From assembly GCA_018242205.1 (NCBI GenBank), contig JAFECJ010000026.1, forward strand, positions 1 through 58,203: a stretch of DNA of 58,203 nucleotides. The letters are read 5' to 3'. The stretch comes from Pseudomonadota bacterium (GTDB lineage: Bacteria > Pseudomonadota > Alphaproteobacteria > Rhizobiales > Xanthobacteraceae). Each line of letters begins with the position of its first letter. The stretch's first letter is position 1. The translations under genes and the position numbers were made by a program. A model generated the notes under the pieces. That model saw nothing but the letters and a program-made list of their open reading frames with translations, searched no databases and was not told the origin of the DNA. Shown piece by piece: positions 16,007 through 25,705 of this stretch.

Positions 16007-16711
16007 TCACTCCGCCGGGACCAGCGGACGCCGCGTGCGCACGACCTGATAGCCGCGGCGGCCGAGATACCAAACCGGTGCGCTCCAGATGTGCACCAGC
16101 CGAGTGAATGGAAAGACCAGAAAGATGGTCATGCCGAGGAACAGGTGCGCCTTGAAGATCGGGTGCACGTCGGCAATGACCGCCGAGACGCCCGGCTGCA
16201 AGGTGAGGATGCCCTGTGCCCAGGTCATGAACTTCACCATTTCATGACCGTCCAGATGATGCAGCGACACATAGATGGTGCCGAGCCCGAGCGTGAGTTG
16301 CAGCCAGAGCAGGAGCAGGATGGCGATGTCGCCGAACGACGAGGTCGTACGGATGCGCGGGTCGAACAGACGGCGATGCACCAGCAGCGTAATGCCGATG
16401 AAGCAGGCGACGCCGGCGACGCCGCCGATCGAGATCGCCATCCACTGCTTGAAGGTGTGCGATATGCCGAGCGTGTCGAACACCCAGATCGGCGTCAGCA
16501 GGCCAACGCAATGGCCGGCGAAAATGGCGAGAATGCCGACATGGAAAAGGTTGGAGCCCCAAGTCAGTTGCCGGCGGCGCAGCAACTGGCTCGAGCCGGA
16601 GCGCCATGTGTACTGTTCGCGATCGAAGCGCACCAGGCTGCCGAGCAGGAACACGGTGAGGCAGAGGTAGGGATACCAGCCGAAGACGATGGAGGTGATC
16701 ATGTCGCGCAT
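16007..16711 (-). CDS. narI: Respiratory nitrate reductase gamma subunit NarI
   Basis: Membrane cytochrome b subunit that oxidises quinol at the periplasmic side and passes electrons through two haems to NarH. 234 residues with five predicted membrane helices. Candidate haem ligands are His residues in NLFHVGILAIFAGHCVGL (helix 2) and in the helix 5 region HLFLGMTIFLVFPFTRLVHI. The C-terminus ends WSAPVWYLGRRGYQVVRTRR, as in NarI family members. It follows narJ by 10 nt and precedes the parvulin gene. Length and topology fit full-size NarI. Confidence 0.95.
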   Translation of the reverse strand: MRDMITSIVFGWYPYLCLTVFLLGSLVRFDREQYTWRSGSSQLLRRRQLTWGSNLFHVGILAIFAGHCVGLLTPIWVFDTLGISHTFKQWMAISIGGVAGVACFIGITLLVHRRLFDPRIRTTSSFGDIAILLLLWLQLTLGLGTIYVSLHHLDGHEMVKFMTWAQGILTLQPGVSAVIADVHPIFKAHLFLGMTIFLVFPFTRLVHIWSAPVWYLGRRGYQVVRTRRPLVPAE

Positions 16712-16721
16712 GGTCGTTTCC

Positions 16722-17429
16722 TTACGGACGCGGACGTTGGGGCATGTCGGGCGCGGGGCGCATGCCGCCGCGCACGCGGGCGATGAGATTGTCCTTGCAG
16801 CCGTCGCCGGAACCGGGACCGAAATTGACCGGCTCGTCCTCCCAGGCGGCGTCGAGCGCGGCGAGGTCGTTGGCGTCGGGATCCGGTAGTTGCAGCAGGG
16901 CGGCGACCTCGTTGTCCTTGGGCTTGGCCGCCGACAGCGCGATCAGCGCGCGGAACACCGCCTCGTAGGCCGAGCGGCGCTTGCGCAGGCGTTCGGCGAT
17001 GGCGGCGAAGATGTGAGCCGGCTGGCCGAGCGTGTCGCAGGCGTCCTGCGCCGGCTGCGTGGCGAGATATTCCAGGAACAACGGCAGGAAGTCCGGCAGT
17101 TCGTTTGCCGCCATCTCGAGGCCGGCCGCTTCGTATTGCCCCTTGAGGTCGATCATGGCCTGGCCGCGGTCGCGGCTTTCGCCATGGACGTGCTCGAACA
17201 GGTGCAGCGACAGCGACCGGGTGCGGTCGAACAGGAGCACATAGCGTTCCTGCAGGTCGTAGAGATCGGTGCCCGCCAGTTCGTTGAGCAGCTTGTGCAA
17301 CTGGTCGCGCACCGAAGCGGGGATTCGCCTGTCGTTGTCCAGCACCTCGCTGATCTCGCCCGTCGCCTGCGTCAGCTCGGCGGTCGGATAGGTCAGCAGC
17401 GCGGAGAGGGCTTTCAGGGTAATGCTCAT
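16722..17429 (-). CDS. narJ: Nitrate reductase molybdenum-cofactor assembly chaperone NarJ
   Basis: Cytoplasmic dedicated chaperone that binds the NarG N-terminus and promotes cofactor insertion and membrane assembly; not part of the final enzyme. 235 residues, all-helical TorD/NarJ fold with ALSALLTYPTAELTQATGEI at the start and the family motif LFDRTRSLSLHLFEHVHGES. The start at 17429 overlaps the narH stop by one base (TGATG), indicating translational coupling. The acidic C-terminal extension (AAWEDEPVNFGPGSGDGCKD) is like that of alphaproteobacterial NarJ. Confidence 0.94.
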   Translation of the reverse strand: MSITLKALSALLTYPTAELTQATGEISEVLDNDRRIPASVRDQLHKLLNELAGTDLYDLQERYVLLFDRTRSLSLHLFEHVHGESRDRGQAMIDLKGQYEAAGLEMAANELPDFLPLFLEYLATQPAQDACDTLGQPAHIFAAIAERLRKRRSAYEAVFRALIALSAAKPKDNEVAALLQLPDPDANDLAALDAAWEDEPVNFGPGSGDGCKDNLIARVRGGMRPAPDMPQRPRP

Positions 17430-18949
17430 CAGGCCATCTCCATCGGGTTCTTGCCGCGTTTCGGCGTGCCGAACAGGTTGGTCTCGGAGGTGCCGCCGGA
17501 GCAGCCATTGCCGAACGAGAAACCGCACGAGCCGCGCAGGTCGTAGGCGTCCTCGTTGACCTCGCGATGCGCCGTCGGGATGACGAAGCGGTCCTCGTAA
17601 TTGGCGATCGCCATGACGTGATACATGTCCTCGATGGCGAGGCCGGTGAGACCGACGCGCCTGGCGATGTTCTCGTCGATGACACCGTCGATGGTCTTCG
17701 ACCGCATATAGGCGCGCATCGCCAGCATGCGCTCGAGGCCGAGCGCCACCGGTTCTTCCTTGCCGGCGGTGAGCAGGTTGGCGAGGTACTTCAGCGGAAT
17801 GCGGAGCGAACGAACATCCGGCATCTCGCCGTCATGGCCGATCTTGCCGGCCTGCGCCGCGGACTGGATCGGCGACAGCGGCGGCACGTACCAGACCATC
17901 GGCAGCGTGCGATATTCGGGATGCAGCGGGAAGGCGACCTTCCACTCCATCGCCATCTTGTAGACCGGCGAGCGCCGCGCGGCTTCCAGCCAGTTCTCGT
18001 TGATGCCGTCGCGGCGCGCCTGCTCGATGATGCGCGGATCGTTCGGGTTGAGGAACACGCCGAGCTGGGCGTCGTAGAGGTCCTGCTCGTTCGGCACGCT
18101 GGCCGCTTCCTCGATGCGGTCGGCATCATAGAGCACGACGCCGAGATAGCGGATGCGGCCGACGCAGGTTTCCGAGCACACCGTCGGCTGACCGGCCTCA
18201 ATGCGCGGATAGCAGAAGATGCACTTCTCGGATTTGCCGCTCGACCAGTTGTAATAGACCTTCTTGTAGGGGCAGCCGGACACGCACATGCGCCAGCCGC
18301 GGCACTTGTCCTGGTCGATGAGGACGATGCCATCCTCCTCGCGCTTGTAGATGGCCCCGGACGGGCAGGCGGCGGCGCAGGCCGGATTGAGGCAGTGCTC
18401 GCACAGCCGCGGCAGATACATCATGAAGGTGTTTTCGAACTGGCCGTAGATGTCCTTCTGTACGCCGTCGAAATTGACGTCCTTCGAGCGTTTGGCAAAT
18501 TCGGTGCCGAGGATTTCCTCCCAGTTCGGGCCCCACTCGATCTTCTCCATGCGCTGACCGGTGATCAGCGAGCGCGGCCGCGCCGTCGGCGAGGCCTTGA
18601 GCTCCGGCGCGTTCTGCAGGTGCTCGTAATCGAAGGTGAAGGGCTCGTAGTAATCATCGATCTCCGGCAGGTCGGGGTTGGCGAAGATATTCGCCAGCAC
18701 CCGCCACTTGCCGCCGATGCGCGGTTCGATCTTGCCGTTCGCCTTGCGGCGCCAGCCGCCGTTCCAGCGCTTCTGGTTTTCCCATTCCTTGGGATAACCG
18801 ATGCCGGGCTTGGTCTCGACGTTATTGAACCAGGCGTATTCCATGCCTTCGCGATTGGTCCACACGTTCTTGCAGGTGACGGAACAGGTGTGGCACCCGA
18901 TGCACTTGTCGAGGTTCAGCACCATCGCGATTTGCGCGCGGATTTTCAT
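17429..18949 (-). CDS. narH: Respiratory nitrate reductase beta subunit NarH
   Basis: Cytoplasmic iron-sulfur subunit passing electrons from NarI haem to NarG. 506 residues. Cysteine clusters are visible: CIGCHTCSVTCKNVW near the N-terminus, CEHCLNPACAAACPSG and CRGWRMCVSGCPYKK in the middle (the Trp in CRGWRMC marks the [3Fe-4S] site), and CIFCYPRIEAGQPTVCSETC, giving three [4Fe-4S] and one [3Fe-4S] cluster. Length and order match the family. ATGA overlap with narG upstream and 1-nt overlap with narJ downstream indicate a tightly coupled operon. Confidence 0.97.
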   Translation of the reverse strand: MKIRAQIAMVLNLDKCIGCHTCSVTCKNVWTNREGMEYAWFNNVETKPGIGYPKEWENQKRWNGGWRRKANGKIEPRIGGKWRVLANIFANPDLPEIDDYYEPFTFDYEHLQNAPELKASPTARPRSLITGQRMEKIEWGPNWEEILGTEFAKRSKDVNFDGVQKDIYGQFENTFMMYLPRLCEHCLNPACAAACPSGAIYKREEDGIVLIDQDKCRGWRMCVSGCPYKKVYYNWSSGKSEKCIFCYPRIEAGQPTVCSETCVGRIRYLGVVLYDADRIEEAASVPNEQDLYDAQLGVFLNPNDPRIIEQARRDGINENWLEAARRSPVYKMAMEWKVAFPLHPEYRTLPMVWYVPPLSPIQSAAQAGKIGHDGEMPDVRSLRIPLKYLANLLTAGKEEPVALGLERMLAMRAYMRSKTIDGVIDENIARRVGLTGLAIEDMYHVMAIANYEDRFVIPTAHREVNEDAYDLRGSCGFSFGNGCSGGTSETNLFGTPKRGKNPMEMA

Positions 18950-21900
18950 TCTGCGGCCTCCAGATTGGTCTTAGGCGCGACGGCGAGCGGTTCGGGTTGA
19001 TCGGTGGCCGGCTTGTCCAGCCAGTCGACCGCCTTCATCTTGCGGACGATGACGAACTCGTCGCGGTTGGTGCCGATCGTGCCGTAGTAGTTGAAGCCGT
19101 AGGCCTGCTGGGCGTAGCCGCCGATCATGTGCGTCGGCTTCACCACCACGCGCGTCACCGAGTTGTGGATGCCGCCGCGCTGGCCGGTCACTTCCGAGCC
19201 CGGCACGTTCACGATCTTTTCCTGCGCGTGATACATCATGCACATGCCGTCTTTCACGCGCTGCGAGACGACGGCGCGGGCCACCAATGCCCCGTTCGAG
19301 TTGTAGGCCTCGATCCAGTCATTGTCGGCGATGCCGACCTTCTTCGCGTCGTTCTCGCTGATCCAGACGATCGGACCGCCACGCGACAAGGTCAGCATCA
19401 GCAGGTTGTCGGTGTAAGTGGAGTGGATGCCCCACTTCTGATGCGGCGTGATGAAGTTGAGGACGATCTGCTTCTCGCCGTTGGGCTTGCTATCGATCAC
19501 CGGCTTGACCGCCTTGAGATCGACCGGCGGCCGATAGACGCAGAGCGCTTCGCCGAAGGCCCGCATCCACAGATGATCCTGATAGAGCTGCTGGCGGCCG
19601 GAGAGGGTACGCCACGGGATCAGTTCGTGGACGTTGGTGTAGCCGGCGTTGTAGCAGACCTTCTCCGACTCCAGGCCCGACCAGGTCGGCGCCGAGATGA
19701 TCTTGCGCGGCTGCGCGACCACGTCGCGGAAGCGGATCTTCTCGTCTTCCTTCGGAATGGCGAGATGGGTGTGGTCGAGGCCTGTGGTTTTGGACAACGC
19801 GTCCCAGGCCTTGACCGCGACTTCGCCGTTGGTTTCCGGCGCGAGCGACAGAATCACCTCGGTGGCGTCGATGTCGGTGTCGATGCGAGCCAGCCCCTTG
19901 GTCGCGCCTTCGTCGGTCACTTCACCGTTGAGGCGCTTCAACAGCTCGACCTCGTGCTCGGTGTTCCAGGCCATGCCCTTCACGCCGTTGCCGATCTTCT
20001 GCATTAGCGGCCCGAGCGCGGTGTAGCGCTTGTAGATATTGGGATAGTCGCGCTCGACCACCGTCACCGCCGGCATGGTCTTGCCGGGGATCGGGTCGAT
20101 CTCGCCCTTCTTCCAGTCCTTGACGTCGAAGGGCTGGGCGATTTCGCCGGGGGAGTCATGCTGGATCGGGGTCAGCACCACATCCTTCTCGACGTCGAGC
20201 ACTTCCGGTGCAACGCGCGAGAACGCCTTGGCGATGGCCTTGTAGATCTCCCAGTCGCTTTTCGCCTCCCACACCGGGTCCACCGCCGAAGTCAGCGGGT
20301 GGATGAAGGGATGCATGTCGGAGGTGTTGAGGTCGTTCTTCTCGTACCAGGTGGCGGTCGGCAGCACGATGTCGGAATAGACGCAGGTCGTCGACATGCG
20401 GAAGTCGAGCGTCACCAGTAGGTCGAGCTTTCCTTTCGGGGCGTCGTCATGCCAGGCGACTTCCTGCGGCTTCTGGTGCCCGGTTTCGCCGAGGTCCTTG
20501 CCCTGCACGCCATGCGTGGTGCCGAGCAGGTGCTTGAGGAAATATTCGTGGCCCTTGCCCGACGAGCCGAGCAGGTTGGAGCGCCACACGAACATGTTGC
20601 GCGGCCAGTTGTCGGGATGGTCGGGGTCCTCGCACGACATCTGCAACTCGCCGGACTTCAGCGCCTTGGCGACATAGTCCTTCGGCTCAAGGCCAGCGGC
20701 CTGCGCCTTGGCGGCGATCTCCAGCGGGTTCTGCTTGAGCTGCGGCGCCGACGGCAGCCAGCCCATGCGCTCGGCGCGCACGTTGTAGTCGATCAGCGCG
20801 CCATCCCACGGCCCGGCCGGCGCGGTCGGCGACAGAATCTCCTCGACGCCGACGGTCTCGTAGCGCCACTGGTCGGTGTGCGCGTAGAAAAACGAGGTCG
20901 AGTTCTGCTGACGCGGCGGCCGGCCCCAGTCGAGACCGAAGGCGAGCGGCAGCCAGCCCGATTGCGGGCGCAGCTTTTCCTGGCCGACATAATGCGACCA
21001 GCCGCCACCCGACTGGCCGACGCAACCGCACATCACCAGCATGTTGATGACGCCGCGGTAGTTCATGTCGCAGTGATACCAGTGGTTCATCGCCGCGCCG
21101 ATGATGACCATGGAACGGCCCTTGGTCTTCTCGGCGTTGAGCGCGAATTCGCGGGCCACGGTGATGATCTGGTCGCGCGGCACGCCGGAAATCTTTTCGG
21201 CCCAGGCCGGCGTATAGGGCACGTTCTCGTCATAGGACTTGGCGACGTGGTCGCCGCCGAAGCCGCGGTCGACGCCGTAATTGGCGACGAACAGGTCGTA
21301 GACGGTCGCGACCAGTTTCTCGCCGTCCTTGAGCGCGACGAGCTTGGCCGGGACCTTGCGCGTCAGCACGCTCGGATGGTCGGTGCCGGCGAAATGGTCA
21401 TGCTCGCGATTGCCGAAATAGGGGAAGTCGACATCGGCCAGTTCATCGCGGTCGTCGGCGAGGGAGAGTTGCAGCTTGGTCGCTGCGCCGTCCGACTTCT
21501 TCTCTTCGAGATTCCACTTGCCCTTCTCGCCCCAGCGGAAGCCGACCGAGCCGCGTGGCGCGACGATCGACTTGCTCGCTTCGTCGAAGGCGACGGTCTT
21601 CCATTCCGGATTGTTGGTCTCGCCGAGCTCGCCGCTGAAATCGGAGGCGCGCAGCAGGCGGCCGGGCACCAGCTTGCCGTTCTGCCTCACCAGTTCGACC
21701 AGCATCGGCATATCGGTGTACTGGCGGACATAGTCCTCGAAGTATTTCGCTTTGCGGTCGATATGGAATTCGCGCAGGATGACGTGGCCCATGGCCATGG
21801 CCAGCGCGGCGTCGGTGCCTTGTTTCACCGAGATCCAGAGATCGGCGAATTTCGAGGCTTCCGAATAGTCGGGGCAGATGACGACGCTCTTGGCGCCGCG

Positions 21901-22716
21901 ATAGCGTGCTTCGGTATAGAAGTGAGCGTCGGGCGTGCGCGTCTGCGGCACGTTCGAACCCCACAAAATGAGGAAGCCGGAATTGTACCAGTCGGCGCTC
22001 TCGGGAACGTCGGTCTGTTCGCCCCAGGTCTGCGGGCTCGCCGGCGGCAGGTCGCAGTACCAGTCGTAGAACGACATGCAGACGCCGCCGAGCAGCGACA
22101 GATAGCGCGAGCCGGCCGCGTAGGACACCATCGACATCGCAGGGATCGGCGAGAAGCCGATGATGCGGTCGGGGCCATGTTTCTTCGCGGTGTAGGCGTT
22201 GGCCGCCGCGATGATCTCGGTGACTTCGTCCCAGGTCGCGCGGACGAAGCCGCCGAGGCCGCGCTTGGACACATAGGCCTCGCGCTTGGCCGGCTCCTCG
22301 ACGATCGAGGCCCAGGCCGCGACCGGGGTCCGCAACACCCGTGCCTCACGCCACAGCTTCAACAGCCGCGAACGCACCAGCGGGTATTTCACCCGGTTGC
22401 CGGAGTAGAGATACCAGGAGTAGCTGGCGCCGCGCGAACAGCCGCGCGGCTCGTGGTTCGGCAATTCCGGCCGCGTGCGCGGATAGTCGGTCTGCTGCGT
22501 CTCCCAGGTGACGATGCCGCCCTTGACGTAGATCTTCCACGAACACGAACCGGTGCAGTTGGCGCCGTGCGTCGAGCGTACGATCTTGTCGTGCTGCCAG
22601 CGCTTACGGTAGCCGTCCTCCCAGCGCCGGTCTTCGTGCGTCGTGATGCCGTGACCGTCGGAGAACGTCTCGTCACCGCGTTTGAAGAAGGTCAGTCGAT
22701 CGAGAAAGTGGCTCAT
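18946..22716 (-). CDS. narG: Respiratory nitrate reductase alpha subunit NarG
   Basis: Catalytic subunit reducing nitrate to nitrite at a molybdenum bis-MGD centre on the cytoplasmic side. 1256 residues, full length. The N-terminal [4Fe-4S] (FS0) ligands His50, Cys54, Cys58 and Cys93 are present, and the molybdenum ligand Asp222 lies in YCDLPP. Other family blocks include FSPIPAMSMVSYAAGSRYLS, WGSNVPQTRTPDAHFYTEAR and the C-terminal GQRGGIHNSVTRVVVKPTHM. There is a tiny N-terminal leader (MSHFLDRLTFF) of the NarJ-binding type. It starts 16 nt downstream of narK. Confidence 0.98.
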   Translation of the reverse strand: MSHFLDRLTFFKRGDETFSDGHGITTHEDRRWEDGYRKRWQHDKIVRSTHGANCTGSCSWKIYVKGGIVTWETQQTDYPRTRPELPNHEPRGCSRGASYSWYLYSGNRVKYPLVRSRLLKLWREARVLRTPVAAWASIVEEPAKREAYVSKRGLGGFVRATWDEVTEIIAAANAYTAKKHGPDRIIGFSPIPAMSMVSYAAGSRYLSLLGGVCMSFYDWYCDLPPASPQTWGEQTDVPESADWYNSGFLILWGSNVPQTRTPDAHFYTEARYRGAKSVVICPDYSEASKFADLWISVKQGTDAALAMAMGHVILREFHIDRKAKYFEDYVRQYTDMPMLVELVRQNGKLVPGRLLRASDFSGELGETNNPEWKTVAFDEASKSIVAPRGSVGFRWGEKGKWNLEEKKSDGAATKLQLSLADDRDELADVDFPYFGNREHDHFAGTDHPSVLTRKVPAKLVALKDGEKLVATVYDLFVANYGVDRGFGGDHVAKSYDENVPYTPAWAEKISGVPRDQIITVAREFALNAEKTKGRSMVIIGAAMNHWYHCDMNYRGVINMLVMCGCVGQSGGGWSHYVGQEKLRPQSGWLPLAFGLDWGRPPRQQNSTSFFYAHTDQWRYETVGVEEILSPTAPAGPWDGALIDYNVRAERMGWLPSAPQLKQNPLEIAAKAQAAGLEPKDYVAKALKSGELQMSCEDPDHPDNWPRNMFVWRSNLLGSSGKGHEYFLKHLLGTTHGVQGKDLGETGHQKPQEVAWHDDAPKGKLDLLVTLDFRMSTTCVYSDIVLPTATWYEKNDLNTSDMHPFIHPLTSAVDPVWEAKSDWEIYKAIAKAFSRVAPEVLDVEKDVVLTPIQHDSPGEIAQPFDVKDWKKGEIDPIPGKTMPAVTVVERDYPNIYKRYTALGPLMQKIGNGVKGMAWNTEHEVELLKRLNGEVTDEGATKGLARIDTDIDATEVILSLAPETNGEVAVKAWDALSKTTGLDHTHLAIPKEDEKIRFRDVVAQPRKIISAPTWSGLESEKVCYNAGYTNVHELIPWRTLSGRQQLYQDHLWMRAFGEALCVYRPPVDLKAVKPVIDSKPNGEKQIVLNFITPHQKWGIHSTYTDNLLMLTLSRGGPIVWISENDAKKVGIADNDWIEAYNSNGALVARAVVSQRVKDGMCMMYHAQEKIVNVPGSEVTGQRGGIHNSVTRVVVKPTHMIGGYAQQAYGFNYYGTIGTNRDEFVIVRKMKAVDWLDKPATDQPEPLAVAPKTNLEAAE

Positions 22717-22732
22717 TGTTCTTCCGTCCTTC

Positions 22733-25474
22733 TCATTCGGCGGGTTGGGCGGCGGCGGGCGGCAGGCGCTTGCCGCGTTCGACGTCGCGCAACAGGCCGC
22801 CGCGCCGGGTGTAGAAGCCCCAGGTGATGGCGACGCAGGTGACGTAGAAGGCCATGAAGCCCCACAGCGCCGTTTCCGGCCCGCCGGTCAGCGAGATCGA
22901 CGTGCCGTAGGCCTTCGGGATGAAGAAGGCGCCGTAGGCCGCGACTGCCGAGGTGAAGCCGATGATCGCTGCCGATTCCATCTCCGCCTGACGCTGGCGA
23001 TCGGTGACCGACATGCCGGGCTCAAGGCGGGGCATCTCGGTGCGCATGATGGCCGGGATCATTTGGAAGGTGGAGGCGTTGCCGACGCCGGTGGCGAAGA
23101 ACAACACCATGAACATGGCGAAGAAGCCCCAGAATGCGTTGGCCTGGTCCTTGATGCCGAGGAAGTAGAGCACGCCGCCCACTGCCGCGATCATGACGAG
23201 GAAGGTCCAGAAGGTGACGCGGGCGCCGCCGTATTTATCGGACAGCCAACCGGTCGCCGAGCGCGACAGGGCGCCGACCAGCGGCCCGAGGAAGACGTAT
23301 TTCAAGGAGTCGACCTGCGGGAACTGGGTCTTGGCGAGCAGCGGGAAGCCGGCGGAATAGCCGATGAACGAGCCGAAGGTGCCGGTATAGAGCCAGCACA
23401 TCAGCCAGTTGTGCTTGCGCTTGAAGATCACCGCCTGATCGGCGAAGGAGGCCTTCATCGCGGCGATGTCGTTCATGCCGAACCATGCGGCGGTCGCCGA
23501 GATGGCGATGAACGGCACCCAGATGAAGCCGGCATTCTGCAGCCACAGTTTGGTCGTGCCGCCCGCGGCGAGCGGTTCGCCGCCGACCCAGCCGAACACC
23601 GCGGTGGTGATCACCAGCGGAATGACGAACTGGCCGACGCTGACGCCGAGATTGCCGAGACCGGCATTGAGCGCGAGCGCGTTGCCCTTTTCCGCCTTCG
23701 GGAAGAAGAAGGAAATGTTGGCCATCGACGAGGCAAAGTTGCCGCCGCCCAATCCGCACAGCGCCGCGAGCGCCAGGAAGATGATGTAGGGCGTGTCGGG
23801 CGATTGCACCGACAGGCCGATACCGACTGCCGGCAGCATCAGCGACCAGGTGGACACCGAGGTCCACAGCCGGCCGCCGAAGATCGGCGGCATGAACGAG
23901 TAGAAGATGCGTAACGTCGCGCCGGACAGGCCCGGCATCGCCGCCAGCCAGAACAACTGGTCGGTGGTGAACTTGAAGCCGACCGCCGGCAGTTTGGCGA
24001 CGACGACCGACCACACCATCCAGATCACGAAAGCGAGCAGCAGCGCCGGGATCGAGATCCACAAGTTACGGCGGGCGATGGCGCGGCCCTTTTCGTCCCA
24101 GAACTTCGGATCCTCGGGCTTCCATTCGGTAAGCACGTGACCGGCCAGCGCCCCGACATGCTTTTCCTCGTGGATCGGCTGCATTTCCGGGAACTGCGGC
24201 AGCCGTTCGAGGCCCGGCGCCAGCGCTTCGTGCTCCATGCGGCGGATGGCGAGATGCATCCAGAGTAGGGAACCGACGGCGATGACGAACAGCAGCATGA
24301 AGCAGCTGGTCCAGATGCCGGTGAGATCGTTGAGCACGCCGAAGGCGATCGGCAGCACGAAGCCGCCGAGGCCGCCGATCATGCCGACGAGGCCGCCGAC
24401 CGAACCGACATTGTTCGGATAGTAAACCGGGATGTGCTTGTAGACCGCAGCCTTGCCCAGGCTCATGAAGAAGCCGAGCACGAAGGTCAGTGCGACGAAA
24501 GTGACCACGCCGGTCGCCATGTGGAACTGGATCGGGCCCTTCATGCCCTGGACCACATATTCCGTCGGTGGGTAGGCGAGAATGAAGGTGATCAGCACCG
24601 AGACGCCGAACATCCAGTACATGATGCGGCGCGCGCCGTATTTGTCGGAAAGATGGCCGCCATAGGCGCGAAACAGGCTCGCCGGGATCGAGTAGGCGGC
24701 GGCCAGCATGCCGGCGGATTCGATGTCGAGTTTGTAGACGCCGATCAGGTAGCGCGGCAGCCACAGCGACAGTGCGACGAAGGCACCGAAAGCGAAGAAG
24801 TAATAGAGCGAGAAACGCCAGACCTGCAGGTTCTTCAACGGCTCGAGCTCGAGCCAGGCGCTGCGTGGGCGCTGGCCCTTGGCGCGGCGCTCCAGCTCGA
24901 TCGGATCCTCGCTGGTCGTGAACCAGAAGATGACGGCCATCAGCGCGATGGCCGCGGCCCAGACCTGCGCCGTCACCTGCCAGCCATAGGCGACGAGCAC
25001 GAAAGGTGCGCAGAACTTGGTGACGGCGGCACCGACATTGCCGGCGCCGAAGATGCCGAGCGCGGTGCCTTGCTTCTCCGCCGGGTACCAGCGCGACACG
25101 TAGGCGATACCAACCGCGAACGAGCCGCCGGCAATGCCGACGCCGAGCGCGGCGACCAGGAACTGCAGATAGGTGTGGGCATAAGTGAGCAGGAAGGTCG
25201 CGACCGCGGCCGCCAGCATCACTACCGTATAGACACGCCGGCCGCCGTACTGGTCGGTCCAGATGCCGAGGAAGATGCGCACCAGGGAGCCGGTGAGAAT
25301 CGGCGTGCCGACCAAAAGGCCGAACTCGGTTTCGTTCAGGCCAAGCTGACGCTTAATCTGAATGCCGATGATGGCGAAGATGGTCCAGACGGCGAAGCAG
25401 ACCGTGAATGCGATGGTGGACATCCACAGCGCCCGGCTTTGGCCGGCGGTGGTCGTTGCAGCTTGCGATGTCAT
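22733..25474 (-). CDS. narK: Fused NarK1-NarK2 nitrate/nitrite transporter
   Basis: Inner-membrane MFS transporter, 913 residues made of two complete 12-helix NarK units joined in tandem. First half, residues 1 to about 430, begins WMSTIAFTVCFAVWTIFAII and carries AGGSFAVGIAYVSRWYPAEK (NarK1-like, proposed nitrate/proton symport). A cytoplasmic linker at about 430-475 (EMQPIHEEKHVGALAGHVLT) leads to the second half, with LCGLGGGNFASSMANISFFF (NarK2-like, proposed nitrate/nitrite exchange). Such fusions are known in Paracoccus and other alphaproteobacteria. It heads the nar operon and has an FNR-type box 60 nt upstream of its start. Confidence 0.95.
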   Translation of the reverse strand: MTSQAATTTAGQSRALWMSTIAFTVCFAVWTIFAIIGIQIKRQLGLNETEFGLLVGTPILTGSLVRIFLGIWTDQYGGRRVYTVVMLAAAVATFLLTYAHTYLQFLVAALGVGIAGGSFAVGIAYVSRWYPAEKQGTALGIFGAGNVGAAVTKFCAPFVLVAYGWQVTAQVWAAAIALMAVIFWFTTSEDPIELERRAKGQRPRSAWLELEPLKNLQVWRFSLYYFFAFGAFVALSLWLPRYLIGVYKLDIESAGMLAAAYSIPASLFRAYGGHLSDKYGARRIMYWMFGVSVLITFILAYPPTEYVVQGMKGPIQFHMATGVVTFVALTFVLGFFMSLGKAAVYKHIPVYYPNNVGSVGGLVGMIGGLGGFVLPIAFGVLNDLTGIWTSCFMLLFVIAVGSLLWMHLAIRRMEHEALAPGLERLPQFPEMQPIHEEKHVGALAGHVLTEWKPEDPKFWDEKGRAIARRNLWISIPALLLAFVIWMVWSVVVAKLPAVGFKFTTDQLFWLAAMPGLSGATLRIFYSFMPPIFGGRLWTSVSTWSLMLPAVGIGLSVQSPDTPYIIFLALAALCGLGGGNFASSMANISFFFPKAEKGNALALNAGLGNLGVSVGQFVIPLVITTAVFGWVGGEPLAAGGTTKLWLQNAGFIWVPFIAISATAAWFGMNDIAAMKASFADQAVIFKRKHNWLMCWLYTGTFGSFIGYSAGFPLLAKTQFPQVDSLKYVFLGPLVGALSRSATGWLSDKYGGARVTFWTFLVMIAAVGGVLYFLGIKDQANAFWGFFAMFMVLFFATGVGNASTFQMIPAIMRTEMPRLEPGMSVTDRQRQAEMESAAIIGFTSAVAAYGAFFIPKAYGTSISLTGGPETALWGFMAFYVTCVAITWGFYTRRGGLLRDVERGKRLPPAAAQPAE

Positions 25475-25533
25475 GATGAGCCCCGTCGTGAAATTCGATG
25501 GGGCGAGGAAGCCTCATTCTACCGAAGTGTTCT

Positions 25534-25547
25534 TTGAGCTTGATCAA
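25534..25547 (-). promoter_or_regulatory. FNR/Dnr-type box upstream of narK
   Basis: TTGAG-CTTG-ATCAA, nine of ten matches to the TTGAT-N4-ATCAA consensus, centred 66 nt upstream of the narK start. It fits oxygen- or NO-dependent activation of the nar operon. Confidence 0.75.
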
Positions 25548-25623
25548 CTCTACTTACGAGCGCTCTGATTTAATTGTAATTGATCTTTGATAGTCTATCG
25601 CTTGACGCAGTATTGGCCTTCGA

Positions 25624-25637
25624 TTGATATGCATCAA
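25624..25637 (+). promoter_or_regulatory. Perfect FNR-type box upstream of the Crp/Fnr gene
   Basis: TTGAT-ATGC-ATCAA, a perfect match to the FNR/Dnr/NnrR consensus, 68 nt before the chosen start of the regulator. TATAAC at 25651-25656 could be the -10 element. Implies autoregulation or control by another FNR-type protein. Confidence 0.8.
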
Positions 25638-25705
25638 GCAGCCTTTGTACTATAACGAAACGTGGTCGCGTCACTCGACGTGGTGCGATGCCGGAGATGA
25701 AACAA

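Noticed and set aside
20449..22827. Long plus-strand open frame antisense to narG
   Set aside because: Shadow of the GC-rich third codon positions of narG; no domain, repetitive Arg/Gly/Val composition.
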